A stretch of DNA of 64,000 nt from Terriglobia bacterium (lineage in GTDB: Bacteria; Acidobacteriota; Terriglobia; Terriglobales; Acidobacteriaceae): NCBI GenBank assembly GCA_020072815.1, contig JAIQGE010000012.1, positions 270,701 through 334,700 on the forward strand, written 5' to 3'. Each line of letters opens with the position of its first letter. Positions within the stretch are counted from its first letter, which is position 1. The notes below the pieces were generated by a model. The model made no database searches. It had not been told where the DNA came from and worked only from the letters and a program-made list of their open reading frames with translations. Positions 26,478 to 34,640 of this stretch are shown one piece after another. The position numbers and the translations under genes are program-made.

Positions 26478-26612
26478 AACCACAAAGGACACGAAGGAAC
26501 ACAAAGGTTGAGAGGACATCGAGAACGGTGAGTGACACTAGAGCTCGACGACCGTAGCCACCAGGAGCGTACGAGGCAACATCCTTCGTGATCCTTCGTG
26601 TCCTTTGTGGTT
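26478..26612. repeat. Second inverted pair of the ACCACAAAGGACACGAAGGA repeat, between sdhA and the 65-codon ORF
   Basis: The left arm (26478-26507) and right arm (26583-26612) match as reverse complements at 28 of 30 positions, with a 75-base loop. The right arm again runs into TTAAAAGGTTT, which is the ribosome site of the next gene at 26624. Confidence 0.85.
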
Positions 26613-26623
26613 AAAAGGTTTTT

Positions 26624-26821
26624 ATGGAACAACAACGCGCCGGCGCTTCGCCGATTTGGTACCGCAACACCGCGATCCTGTTCTTTGCCATTGCAGGCGC
26701 GCTGGTGTGGGCGGGGATCACCAAGCATGACTGGATCTACTGGGCTTTTGCCGGCATCACGTTGCTGAACGCCATCATGACCACGCTGAAGTTCATCGCC
26801 GTAAGGGAGACAGGACGATAA
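26624..26821 (+). CDS. 65-residue two-helix membrane protein inside the sdh cluster
   Basis: ATG 26624 lies 5-6 bases after AAAAGG. The product has two membrane helices (about 15-31: AILFFAIAGALVWAGI; about 38-58: WIYWAFAGITLLNAIMTTL). Its TAA overlaps the sdhB ATG by one base (TAATG), so it is coupled to sdhB. The position between sdhA and sdhB suggests an accessory subunit or assembly protein of the dehydrogenase. No family is recognised. Confidence 0.75.
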   Translation: MEQQRAGASPIWYRNTAILFFAIAGALVWAGITKHDWIYWAFAGITLLNAIMTTLKFIAVRETGR

Positions 26822-27567
26822 TGGCCAAGACCGTCGTTATAAAGATCAAGCGGCAGGAAAATCCCGGCGCCAGTCCGCATTGGGAAGAGTTTGAACTGAC
26901 GTGGAAGTCCGGCATGAACGTGATCTCCGCGATGATGGAGATTGCCGCCAACCCCGTCACCCGCTCCGGCAAGACGACCACGCCCATCGCCTACGATTCC
27001 AACTGTCTGGAAGAAGTCTGCGGCTCCTGCGCCATGCTGATCAACGGCCGCGCGCGCATGGCTTGCTCCGCCCTGGTGGACAAACTCAAGCAGCCCATTA
27101 CCCTGGAGCCCTTCAGCAAGTTTCCCGTGGTGCGTGACCTGCAAGTGGACCGCAGCGTGATCTTTGAAAACCTCAAGCGCGTGAAGGCCTGGGTGCCGGT
27201 GGACGGAACCTACGATCTGGGCGCCGGCCCGCGCATGTCGCCCACAGAGCAGGAGCAAAACTACCCGGTTTCGCGCTGCATCTCCTGCTGCTGCTGCATG
27301 GAAGCCTGCCCGCAGTTCAACGAAAGCACGGGGTTCGTGGGCGCAGCCACCATCGCGCAAGTGCGCTTGTTCAACCAGCATCCCACGGGCAAAGCGCTCA
27401 AGCACGAACGGCTGCAGGCCCTGATGGGCGATGGCGGCATTCAGGAATGCGGATTCGCGCAGAACTGCGTGGAAGTCTGCCCCAAGGACATCCCACTGAC
27501 CAAAGCCATCTCTGATACCGGGCGCGAAGTCATGAAGCAGGCGATCAAAGACTTCTTCCGCGGATAA
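26821..27567 (+). CDS. sdhB: Succinate dehydrogenase iron-sulfur subunit
   Basis: A 248-residue protein. The N-terminal ferredoxin domain has the [2Fe-2S] ligands in CLEEVCGSCAMLINGRARMAC (about 61-81). The C-terminal domain has ligands for the other clusters in CISCCCCMEACPQF (about 158-171) and CVEVCPKDIPLTKAI (about 216-230). It carries electrons from SdhA to the b558 subunit. Its start overlaps the stop of the small membrane gene. Confidence 0.95.
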   Translation: MAKTVVIKIKRQENPGASPHWEEFELTWKSGMNVISAMMEIAANPVTRSGKTTTPIAYDSNCLEEVCGSCAMLINGRARMACSALVDKLKQPITLEPFSKFPVVRDLQVDRSVIFENLKRVKAWVPVDGTYDLGAGPRMSPTEQEQNYPVSRCISCCCCMEACPQFNESTGFVGAATIAQVRLFNQHPTGKALKHERLQALMGDGGIQECGFAQNCVEVCPKDIPLTKAISDTGREVMKQAIKDFFRG

Positions 27568-27754
27568 GGGGGCGCCGCGCAGCAAATTCTCTGGCCAGTC
27601 AGCCTGCCTCCCTGACCCCTTCGGGGGAGCGGCTCGGGATATGCGCATTCAACCCCAGACGAGCCCTAACGCAACCATCCTGGGCGACCCGTGTTTATTA
27701 AAGGGGCTTCATGATCGCCCCCTCAAGGCGGCCAATAGCAAATAAAACAGGAAA

Positions 27755-27771
27755 ATGACAAAGATTGTCAT
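27755..27771. promoter_or_regulatory. Palindromic operator candidate
   Basis: ATGACA (27755-27760) and TGTCAT (27766-27771) are perfect inverted repeats separated by 5 bases in an AT-rich patch about 100-160 bp upstream of the DUF5715 gene. This looks like a dimeric regulator site, but no regulator is known. Confidence 0.35.
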
Positions 27772-27786
27772 AGTTCACAAGTTATT

Positions 27787-27839
27787 GATTGCCAAAGGCA
27801 ACGCTTAGTCCCCGGGCGGGTACTAAAGTTTGGGCAATC
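27787..27839 (+). ncRNA. Possible structured 5' leader, class unknown
   Basis: GATTGCC (27787-27793) pairs with GGCAATC (27833-27839). The adjoining AAA/TTT pair. Inside, TTAGT (27805-27809) pairs with ACTAA (27822-27826), enclosing CCC/GGG (27810-27812 with 27818-27820). The nested stems lie just upstream of the DUF5715/dipeptidase genes. It does not match a riboswitch class known to me. Confidence 0.3.
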
Positions 27840-27866
27840 TCAGGCGATTAACTTACTGGAAACAGT

Positions 27867-28625
27867 ATGGATGCTGGGGTAGAATCTGGCATCAAATCAA
27901 CACCAGGCATTACAGGACCAACGTACCCGATGGGCGCCAGAAACACACTGATAGCTTCGTCTCTACTTTTGTTGGCTGCGACGGTCGCCACCGCGCTGCC
28001 AGCCACCAGCGTGCACACCACGACCCGTCGCCGTGCGCATGCGCGGCGCGTGGTTTGGAATCCCGTGTTAAAGGGCTCCCACGATTCCCAGTTGCGGCAG
28101 AACGAAGAGATTGACCGCCTGCAGCTGCCCCGCATCGCTGACGACCAGCAATTGATCGAGCTGGAGCGCACCCAGGAATTGATACCCATCGCGGAGAACC
28201 GCGCTCTGAAAGTGAGTCCGGCCATCAAGCCGGAAAAGCGCTATGCCCGGCCCTGGGTCAACTATTTCCTGCAGGACATGAGCGCCGCCTATTTCACTGA
28301 ATTTCGCACGCCGTTGCAGGTGACCTCCGCGGTGCGGACCATGGAACAGCAGCACACGCTGCGCCGCCGCAACCGCAATGCCGCGCCGGAGACCGGCGAA
28401 AACGGCTCGTCCCACCTGGCGGGCATCACCGTGGACTTGGCCAAACGCGGCCTCACCCGCACGCAGCACGCGTGGATTGAGAATTACCTGAAGAACCTGC
28501 GGGACCAGAACCTGGTGGAAGTGGCGGAAGAGCGCCGCCAGGCTTGTTTCCACGTGATGGTGTCGGATCGTTACACAGAATGGCGCGAGGCGAACCAGTC
28601 GGCTGATAAAATTGCTCGTGAATGA
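27867..28625 (+). CDS. DUF5715 family exported protein, M15-peptidase-like motif
   Basis: Frame opens at ATG 27867; ATG 27930 would begin MGARNTLIASSLLLLAATVA, a clean signal peptide, and may be the true start. The 252-residue product has a polar helical region and a C-terminal domain. TSAVRTMEQQ, RRNRNAAPE and SSHLAGITVDLAKRG recall the Ser-x-His-x(n)-Asp zinc motif of M15-like peptidases (SSHLxGxxxD). It could bind or trim peptidoglycan. It overlaps the M19 dipeptidase gene by ATGA, so both are co-translated. Confidence 0.8.
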   Translation: MDAGVESGIKSTPGITGPTYPMGARNTLIASSLLLLAATVATALPATSVHTTTRRRAHARRVVWNPVLKGSHDSQLRQNEEIDRLQLPRIADDQQLIELERTQELIPIAENRALKVSPAIKPEKRYARPWVNYFLQDMSAAYFTEFRTPLQVTSAVRTMEQQHTLRRRNRNAAPETGENGSSHLAGITVDLAKRGLTRTQHAWIENYLKNLRDQNLVEVAEERRQACFHVMVSDRYTEWREANQSADKIARE

Positions 28626-30112
28626 AGCCGACATATATCGTCCTTAGCCTCTTTCTGCTTTCCATCGTAGCTCTGCCCCAATCCAAGCCGTCGCACAAGT
28701 CTGCCCCGCAGAAGAAAGCGTCTGGTCAGGGCAAAGCCAAGCCTGCGCTCAAAGTTGATCCGGCAATGGCCATCCACGAGTCCGCGTTGATCATTGACAC
28801 TCACGCTGACACGCCGCAACGCTTTCTCGATGAACATTTTGATCTGGGCGAGAACACTCCCGTCTCTGACGGCCACATGGACCTGGGCAAGATCAAGAAA
28901 GGCAACCTGGGCGCGGAATTCTTCTCCATTTGGGTTGAGCCCGACTTCAAAGGCCACTACGCCAAGCGCGCCATGGACCTGATTGACAGCGTGTATCAGC
29001 AGGCGGCGCGGCATCCTGACCAGATGACCATGGCATTTACGGCGGACGACATTGTCCGCGCCCACCAGCAGCACAAGTTCGCCGCACTGCTGGGCATTGA
29101 GGGCGGCCACGCGATAGAAAACGACGTCCGCCTGCTGCGCGACTTCCACCGCCTGGGCGTGCGGTACATGACGCTGACCTGGTCCAATACCAACGAGTGG
29201 GCGGATTCCTCCGGCGACATCAAAGACCCCAACGTCAAGCACTACAACGGCATGACCGATTTCGGCAAAGACGTGGTGCGGGAGATGAACCGCCTGGGCA
29301 TGATCATAGATATTTCGCACGTGTCCGACGCCACGTTCTACCAGGCGCTGCTGATCAGCCAGGCGCCGATCATCGCGTCGCATTCATCTTCACGCGCGCT
29401 CACCAACCATCCGCGCAACATGACCGATGACATGCTGCGCGCCGTGGCCCTCAACAACGGCGTGGTCATGGTGAATTTCTTTTCCGCGTTCATTGACGAA
29501 GACTTCCGCAAAGCCTTCTTCGATCCCGAGAAAATGAAGCAACGCGACGCTGAAGTTGCGGCGTTCACCAAAGAACACGCCCATGCTGACGGCAGTCCGG
29601 TGGGGTACAACGAGGTGGTGGAGCTGGAAAAGAAATGGGCGGCGCAGTTTCCGCGGCCGCCGCTGAAATCGCTGATTGACCACATTGACCACGTCGCCAA
29701 AGTGGCGGGCGTGGACCACGTGGGCCTGGGCTCAGATTTTGATGGCGTCACGTCACTGCCTCAGGGAATTGATTCCGTCGCCGACCTGCCCAAGATCACT
29801 GAGGCGCTTTACCAGCGCGGTTACTCGCGGGAAGATCTCCTAAAGATCCTGGGCGGCAACTTCATGCGCGTCATGCGTGACGTGGAAGCCACGGCCAAGC
29901 GACTCCAGGCGGAGCACAAGGAATCCGACCCGCTTACCTATGATCAAGTGCTGCTCATGCTGGGGAACCGCGTGACCAGCGCTCATCTCATCGATCTTGT
30001 TCACGAGCACGGCGTGAATTTTGACCTGACGCCGGAGCGTCGCGAGGCCATGAAGGCCCTGAAAGCCGACGACGCAGCGCTGGACGCGATTGCGAAAAGC
30101 AAGAAGAAGTAG
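28622..30112 (+). CDS. Exported M19 (renal-type) dipeptidase
   Basis: A 496-residue protein starting with a signal peptide (MKPTYIVLSLFLLSIVALPQ). Zinc ligands of the M19 family are seen: HAD in IIDTHADTPQ, Glu in GIEGGHAIE, His in IDISHVSD, and His in IASHSSSRA. DHVGLGSDFDGV is the conserved Asp region near the C-terminal third. It cleaves dipeptides, probably from peptidoglycan turnover or nutrients, in the periplasm. Coupled by ATGA to the DUF5715 gene. Confidence 0.94.
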   Translation: MKPTYIVLSLFLLSIVALPQSKPSHKSAPQKKASGQGKAKPALKVDPAMAIHESALIIDTHADTPQRFLDEHFDLGENTPVSDGHMDLGKIKKGNLGAEFFSIWVEPDFKGHYAKRAMDLIDSVYQQAARHPDQMTMAFTADDIVRAHQQHKFAALLGIEGGHAIENDVRLLRDFHRLGVRYMTLTWSNTNEWADSSGDIKDPNVKHYNGMTDFGKDVVREMNRLGMIIDISHVSDATFYQALLISQAPIIASHSSSRALTNHPRNMTDDMLRAVALNNGVVMVNFFSAFIDEDFRKAFFDPEKMKQRDAEVAAFTKEHAHADGSPVGYNEVVELEKKWAAQFPRPPLKSLIDHIDHVAKVAGVDHVGLGSDFDGVTSLPQGIDSVADLPKITEALYQRGYSREDLLKILGGNFMRVMRDVEATAKRLQAEHKESDPLTYDQVLLMLGNRVTSAHLIDLVHEHGVNFDLTPERREAMKALKADDAALDAIAKSKKK

Positions 30113-30126
30113 TTAATCGGAATGAA

Positions 30127-30166
30127 AATCCGGATTGCCCGAGGAGAGAAATGGGCAATCCGGATT
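30127..30166. terminator. Bidirectional hairpin between convergent genes
   Basis: AATCCGGATTGCCC (30127-30140) and GGGCAATCCGGATT (30153-30166) form a perfect 14-bp stem with a 12-base loop, between the stops of the dipeptidase and DUF4097 genes. This fits a bidirectional terminator, although the T-tract is poor. Confidence 0.8.
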
Positions 30167-30175
30167 AGCTGCACG

Positions 30176-31057
30176 CTACTTGTTTCCAGCCTTGCGGATG
30201 TAGATATTGCCGTTGAAGTTTTTGAACTGGACTTCCGGCCCGCCGCCGTTGATGGTCCCCCGGACGGTCTTGTCCACTTTCACCCGGTACTTGCCGCCCT
30301 GGCTGGTGCGATTGTCCTCCACCGTCTGCTGCGGCGTGGTAGTGGTCAGCGCCACGTCAAAGTCGCTGTACACCTCGCCGTTGTCGGTGCGCATGCTGAC
30401 GTTGGCTTTGAATCCGGCGGGGAAGGTAACGTCAATATTGCCGTTGAGCGAACTGAAAGCCATGGGCTTGGCGTCCGCTCGAATGAACGTCACCAGTACC
30501 CGCCCGTTCAGGGCGTGGGCCACCGCGCTGCCGGAAATGTCTTTCAGCGTGACCGCGCCGTTCACGTTATTTGCATCCAGTTCCCCATCCACCCCGGTGA
30601 CTGAAATGTTGCCGCCGTTGACGGTATGCAGTGACGCCGAGGTGTGCACCGGGACGGTGATAATCAGGTCTGAGCTGCGATTGATGGAGTCCGTGCTGAC
30701 CCGGACCTGGTTGTTCTCTGATTCAATGTTGAGGCCGCTGGAGGTCATGGGAATCCGCTTCATGCCTTCACTGCGGTCGCTATCGCGGCGGCGTTCTCTG
30801 CGGCCTTCGGAATCGTCACCGTCGCCATCGTCGCGCGACTTGGCTTCCACGATGACTTCTTTCACGTCCGCCCCTTTCACGGTAATGCTGCCGTTCAGCA
30901 GGTGGACGCGGAGCTGGATGGGCCGTGACGGATCGGCAATGGGCACCGTCACGCGGTTGTTGTTGTTCTGGGCCAGCAGCGGCTGCAAGCCCGCGGACGT
31001 TAGGATGACGATGAGAGCGATAAACAGTTTATGAAGTTGGGTCATTGATTTAGTCAT
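30176..31057 (-). CDS. DUF4097 family exported beta-repeat protein
   Basis: A 293-residue protein with a signal peptide (KLFIALIVILTSAGLQPLLAQ). The domain has repeated short beta units with a VxG/NG theme: LNGSITVKGADV, NGGNISVTGVDGEL, NNVNGAVTLKDI, SLNGNIDVTFPAG, NFNGNIYIRK. It ends in the family's GGGPEVQFKNFNGNI motif. A charged Arg/Asp insert (DDGDGDDSEGRRERRRDSDR) lies at about 75-95. DUF4097 proteins are predicted beta-solenoid adhesin-like proteins, common beside anti-sigma systems. It is 5 bp from the upstream DUF4097 gene. Confidence 0.88.
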   Translation of the reverse strand: MTKSMTQLHKLFIALIVILTSAGLQPLLAQNNNNRVTVPIADPSRPIQLRVHLLNGSITVKGADVKEVIVEAKSRDDGDGDDSEGRRERRRDSDRSEGMKRIPMTSSGLNIESENNQVRVSTDSINRSSDLIITVPVHTSASLHTVNGGNISVTGVDGELDANNVNGAVTLKDISGSAVAHALNGRVLVTFIRADAKPMAFSSLNGNIDVTFPAGFKANVSMRTDNGEVYSDFDVALTTTTPQQTVEDNRTSQGGKYRVKVDKTVRGTINGGGPEVQFKNFNGNIYIRKAGNK

Positions 31058-31062
31058 AGGTT

Positions 31063-32172
31063 TTACTCGTGGCGCTCAAGAACGCGAATGTTGCCGTTCA
31101 GGTTTTCTGCTTTGATTTCCGGCCCGCCGGAGCCGATGCGGCCTCCCGTAAAGCGGTCGGAGCGAAAAACAAATTTGCCGTTGTGCTGCTCCGCGCTCGC
31201 GTTGTGCGCCGGCAGCGAAGTCATTTCAAAATCGCTGTACACGTTCCCGTTAAAGGTCTTGAAGCGGAAGTCCGCGGAGAGGCCTTTGACGAAATGCAGG
31301 TCCACGTTGCCGTTGATGGTGGCAAAGTCCGAGTTCTCTTTCGGGTTCTCGCGGAACGTGACCTTCACCCCGCCGTTCACGGTATGCGCGCGGCCAGAGC
31401 CCGCGATGTCCTGCATTTCAATGCGGCCATTCACGTTGTTCACGGAAAACTTCCCTGTCACATTGCGGACGTCCACGTGGCCGCCGTTGACGGTCTTCAG
31501 CTTGATGTCAATATTGCGCGGTACTTGCAGCTGGAAATCCATGGTCACGTTATACCCGCGGTCGCCGTGCCAGCCGCGGCAGCCGTCGGAACCCCCGTCG
31601 CAGTTACAACGGAAAGGCCCGTTCACGTAGAACTTAAGCAGGTCCGGCTGGTCGGTGATGTCCAGCGTAACTTCCTTCTTGGCGGCTTCCATGCGGTCCT
31701 TGGATTCCGCCCGGACGGTCTTCTTGACGACCAGTTGCACCTGGTCACCCTGTCCGCCGACGACTTCGACGGAGCCGTTGATGTTGTCCACGTCCAGCAG
31801 GCGATGGCTTCCACCGAGATTGAAGGTCTTGGTGATGGTCTCCTGCTCGCGCAGCGTGTAGTCGGAGTCGCGGCCGTGATCTGACTCTCCGTCCATGTCC
31901 TGGTCTACTTCCGCGTCAACGTCGGGATCTACGTCCACGTTGACGTCTTCCGCGTCAACATCGATGTCGCCGATCTCGACATCGGGCTCGACGTCAACAT
32001 CAACATCAACGTCATTGTCGTCCTCAGCGTCGGTGTCCGCGACGGGAGCGGCGCCTTGGTTTGCGGCAAAGTGAAAACCCGCGGCCTGGTGTTTGCCTTT
32101 GCCGGCCGATGCGTAAGTGATGGCAAAGGCGCCGGTGACTAACAGTGCGAGGATGATTTTGGCTCTCAGCAT
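31063..32172 (-). CDS. DUF4097 family exported protein with acidic Asp-Val repeat
   Basis: A 369-residue protein. The signal peptide (1-23, AKIILALLVTGAFAITYASA) is followed by a strongly acidic segment (about 48-105) with alternating Asp-Val, such as DNDVDVDVDVEPDVEIGD. The DUF4097 region (about 120-369) repeats NGSVEVVGGQGD, NGGHVDVRNVTGKF, NNVNGRIEMQDI and NGNVYSDFEM. A Cys cluster (CNCDGGSDGC) sits near residue 190. The acidic part could bind Ca2+ or act as a spacer. Both DUF4097 genes follow the sigma/anti-sigma pair and may be its targets. Confidence 0.87.
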   Translation of the reverse strand: MLRAKIILALLVTGAFAITYASAGKGKHQAAGFHFAANQGAAPVADTDAEDDNDVDVDVDVEPDVEIGDIDVDAEDVNVDVDPDVDAEVDQDMDGESDHGRDSDYTLREQETITKTFNLGGSHRLLDVDNINGSVEVVGGQGDQVQLVVKKTVRAESKDRMEAAKKEVTLDITDQPDLLKFYVNGPFRCNCDGGSDGCRGWHGDRGYNVTMDFQLQVPRNIDIKLKTVNGGHVDVRNVTGKFSVNNVNGRIEMQDIAGSGRAHTVNGGVKVTFRENPKENSDFATINGNVDLHFVKGLSADFRFKTFNGNVYSDFEMTSLPAHNASAEQHNGKFVFRSDRFTGGRIGSGGPEIKAENLNGNIRVLERHE

Positions 32173-32358
32173 AAGTGCTTTCCTTTTCGAGATTCAGGTG
32201 TCGCCCCCCCAGGGCTCGGATTCTTGTTATCCCCTACCCAGGCCTGCCGGCCTGGGCTAACTCATTTCGCGCCTCCGGCGCTTGTGTTCCTTTACGACAC
32301 GACTAAAGTCGTGCCCTGACACTTGTCTCGCATGCCAACGCGTGCTTTCCTGTGCCAG
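32173..32358. repeat. Intergenic palindromes upstream of the DUF4097 genes
   Basis: CCCAGGCC (32237-32244) pairs with GGCCTGGG (32249-32256), and CACGACT (32298-32304) with AGTCGTG (32307-32313). Such GGCACGACTTTAGTCGTGCC-like palindromes are dispersed intergenic elements in Acidobacteria. They lie downstream of the anti-sigma gene and may end its transcript. Confidence 0.6.
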
Positions 32359-33195
32359 CTAGCTCAGCTGCGTGACTCCCCAATCGGCCCGCTTGCGGAC
32401 TGAAGGATCAAGCTTGGGGTTCTCTTGCAATTTCTTGAGCTGCTGGACCGCGCCGGGATCGTGCATGTCCACCAGGGCATCAATCAGCGCCACCTGCACC
32501 AGGGGCGACTGCTGGCCTTCCAGCGCGTCCATCAGGCCTTTGCGGACGTCCGGACGGCTGCCGTAACGGGTGAGCGCGTCCAGCGCGGCCAGGCGTACGT
32601 CCACGCTCTGGTCATACTGCAGTGTGTGCAGCAGGGCGGAGAGAACTTTGGGATCAGGGGCCGTGCGCGGCCCACTCCAATCTCGGCTGTAGCTGACGGC
32701 CTGCAGGCGCCCACTGGCCGACTGCTGCTGCAGCATGGTGAGAACCACCAGCTGCCGCATGTCCGTAAGCTCTTCATGAATCTGTGCAACTTGCGGGTCG
32801 GGTGAGGTCTTGCCGCGGTCCATATATCTGCCGCCCAGAAACGCCGCAATCACCAGCACTGCGGCCCAGGCTGCGCTCATGGAAGGCCGGCGCACCCAGT
32901 TGAACAGGTGGCCCAGGTCGTGGAACTTGTTACGTTCGGAAGTCAGGTTGGCTTTCTCCCAGCGGCCTTCCTGGTACGTCTCCAGCATGGATTCAAAGCG
33001 CGAACGCAGCATGGGGCTGGGCTGGACGTCCGGCATTGCGCCCAATTTGTGCCACAGCGCCGCTTCGTCGCCACACTGCGCACATTGGGCGACGTGGGCT
33101 TCCACCTGCTTCATACGGACGTCATCCAGGCTGCCCTGCAGGTAATCCGGCAACAATTCCGATGCTTTGTCACAGTTCATGGCTTCGTTGTTCAT
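32359..33195 (-). CDS. Zinc-finger anti-sigma factor with C-terminal HEAT-like repeats
   Basis: Start placed at ATG 33195, which overlaps the sigma stop as ATGA; the frame opens at 33219. The 278-residue product has an N-terminal anti-sigma zinc domain (CDKASELLPDYLQG...HVAQCAQC, with the HxxxCxxC signature), a cytoplasmic helix and a membrane segment (about 105-122: SAAWAAVLVIAAFLGG). An exterior part has helical repeats (VRLAALDALTRYGSRPDVRKGLMDAL, VQVALIDALVDMHDP). It should hold the ECF sigma factor inactive at the membrane until a signal arrives. Confidence 0.88.
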   Translation of the reverse strand: MNNEAMNCDKASELLPDYLQGSLDDVRMKQVEAHVAQCAQCGDEAALWHKLGAMPDVQPSPMLRSRFESMLETYQEGRWEKANLTSERNKFHDLGHLFNWVRRPSMSAAWAAVLVIAAFLGGRYMDRGKTSPDPQVAQIHEELTDMRQLVVLTMLQQQSASGRLQAVSYSRDWSGPRTAPDPKVLSALLHTLQYDQSVDVRLAALDALTRYGSRPDVRKGLMDALEGQQSPLVQVALIDALVDMHDPGAVQQLKKLQENPKLDPSVRKRADWGVTQLS

Positions 33196-33782
33196 TGCAA
33201 ACTCCCCGGACCGGTCCACGAACCGGCCCTTCTCTGGCCCGCCTTGCGGACCAGCTTGCCGCTCTCCAGACCGCGGAAGATTTCCCGCAGGTCCTGTAGC
33301 GCGCGATGGACGCGCACCTTCACCGTGTTCACCTCGCAGCCCATCATCTGCGCGATGTCCTCGTACTTCAGGTCCTGGAAGCGGCTCAGGACCAGCACTT
33401 CGCGCTTGTCTTCCGTCAGCTCCATCAGCGCCTGGTGGAGCAGCGCCGTCTCCTGCTTTTGCTGCGCTGGATCATCCGGCGTGATCGCCGGCGACATCTC
33501 CGGCTCCCAACTGGCCTCCGGACGCCTCTTGCGCAGGTAGTCCACGCGGGCGTTGCGGGCGATCTGGTACATCCACGCGCGGAACGGCGTCTCCGGCTTG
33601 TAACTGTGGCGATATTTCAGAATCCGGAAAAACACTTCCTGCACCAGGTCCTCACTCAGGGCACGCTCGCACGTGAGCTTGTAATAAAAGTTGAACAGCG
33701 CCAGGTGATAGCGCTCAAACAAGACGCCCAGCAACTCGCCCACCCCGCTGCGCACCTGGGCCATCAGCTCTTCGTCGGACAT
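33192..33782 (-). CDS. ECF RNA polymerase sigma factor
   Basis: A 196-residue sigma-70 family protein. Region 2 spans about 10-80 (LFERYHLALFNFYYKLTCERALSEDLVQEVFFRILKYRH..FRAWMYQIARNARVDYLRKRR; keys: EDLVQEVF, WMYQIARN). Region 4 spans about 115-165 (LTEDKREVLVLSRFQDLKYEDIAQMMGCEVNTVKVRVHRAL; keys: YEDIAQMMGC, VKVRVHRAL). It directs transcription of stress or envelope genes. The anti-sigma factor overlaps its stop, so the pair is co-translated. Confidence 0.93.
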   Translation of the reverse strand: MSDEELMAQVRSGVGELLGVLFERYHLALFNFYYKLTCERALSEDLVQEVFFRILKYRHSYKPETPFRAWMYQIARNARVDYLRKRRPEASWEPEMSPAITPDDPAQQKQETALLHQALMELTEDKREVLVLSRFQDLKYEDIAQMMGCEVNTVKVRVHRALQDLREIFRGLESGKLVRKAGQRRAGSWTGPGSLQ

Positions 33783-33830
33783 CGCATTGGGCGTTGGAAC
33801 TTTCAGGGGCGTTTTGTCCTTTCACCGGAT

Positions 33831-33859
33831 GATTACCGGGGTCCAGTAAAAAGGTTACA
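33831..33859 (-). promoter_or_regulatory. Possible ECF-type autoregulated promoter
   Basis: On the minus strand, TGTAACC (33859-33853) is followed 15 bases later by GGTAATC (33837-33831), about 50 bp upstream of the sigma gene start. An AACC-type -35 element is common for ECF promoters that control their own sigma gene. This is only a pattern match. Confidence 0.25.
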
Positions 33860-33974
33860 TGGAACAGCTCCCCCGCCGGTATAGGGGATGGTAAGCTGGT
33901 AGCAACGCTGGCTTTACTTCTTTTCCCGATGCATTTTTAATAGGAACCCGATACCTCTTCTTCAGGAGCAACGA

Positions 33975-34640
33975 ATGGTGCGTAAACTGATGTTGGCCGT
34001 AATGGCCCTGTGTCTGCCGGCCGCGGCGGCAACCCCCGGTCCCAATTCCAATTCCGCGTCGGATGACAAGGCGAAAGCGAGCAACAATCCGGTAGCCATC
34101 TTCCACACCACGGCGGGCGACCTCAAGTGCGAACTGTTTCCCTCTAAGGCCCCCAAGACGGTGGAGAACTTTGTTGGCCTGGCCAGCGGAACCAAGCAAT
34201 GGACCAGCCCCGTGAACGGGCAGAAGCAGACCAAGCCCCTCTACGACGGCACCATCTTCCACCGGGTGATTCCCAACTTCATGATTCAGGGCGGCGACCC
34301 CCTGGGCCAAGGCTTCGGCGGGCCGGGCTACGCGTTTGAAGATGAGTTTGACGCCAGCCTCACGTTTGATCGTCCCGGCAGGCTGGCCATGGCGAATTCC
34401 GGACCCAATACTAACGGTTCGCAATTCTTTATCACGGAAGTTCCCACCACGCATCTGAACGGCAAGCACACCATCTTCGGCCAGTGCGATGCCAAGTCGG
34501 TTGAACTGGTGATAAAAATCGCGCGCATGCCTGCAGGCCCCATGAACCGTCCGGCAGACCCGGTGAAGATCAACCACATTGAGATCGTCAATCCCAACGC
34601 CGAACCGGCCAAGTCGGACTCGCCGGCCAAAGCGCAATGA
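33975..34640 (+). CDS. Exported cyclophilin-type peptidyl-prolyl isomerase, first of three
   Basis: A 221-residue protein with a signal peptide ([20 protein letters not shown]). The cyclophilin domain has the catalytic Arg motif [30 protein letters not shown], and [10 protein letters not shown]. It speeds cis-trans isomerisation of prolyl bonds in the periplasm. It overlaps the next cyclophilin gene by ATGA at 34637. The three genes are close copies and probably one operon. Confidence 0.93.
   Translation: MVRKLMLAVMALCLPAAAATPGPNSNSASDDKAKASNNPVAIFHTTAGDLKCELFPSKAPKTVENFVGLASGTKQWTSPVNGQKQTKPLYDGTIFHRVIPNFMIQGGDPLGQGFGGPGYAFEDEFDASLTFDRPGRLAMANSGPNTNGSQFFITEVPTTHLNGKHTIFGQCDAKSVELVIKIARMPAGPMNRPADPVKINHIEIVNPNAEPAKSDSPAKAQ

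Larger units (their letters stand above)
27568..27866. other. Gene-free stretch with palindrome and structured leader candidate
   Basis: About 300 bases (362 if the next gene starts at 27930) with no gene. It includes a GC-rich part after sdhB, a palindrome ATGACA-N5-TGTCAT (27755-27771) and a multi-stem element at 27787-27839. Described separately. Confidence 0.6.

Noticed and set aside
25325..26728. A 467-codon minus-strand frame across sdhA
   Set aside because: Opposite a strongly conserved gene and running through the intergenic repeats; not a real gene.
27787..27839. Cyclic-di-GMP or other known riboswitch
   Set aside because: The stems are clear, but the conserved loop and tetraloop sequences of the known classes are absent.
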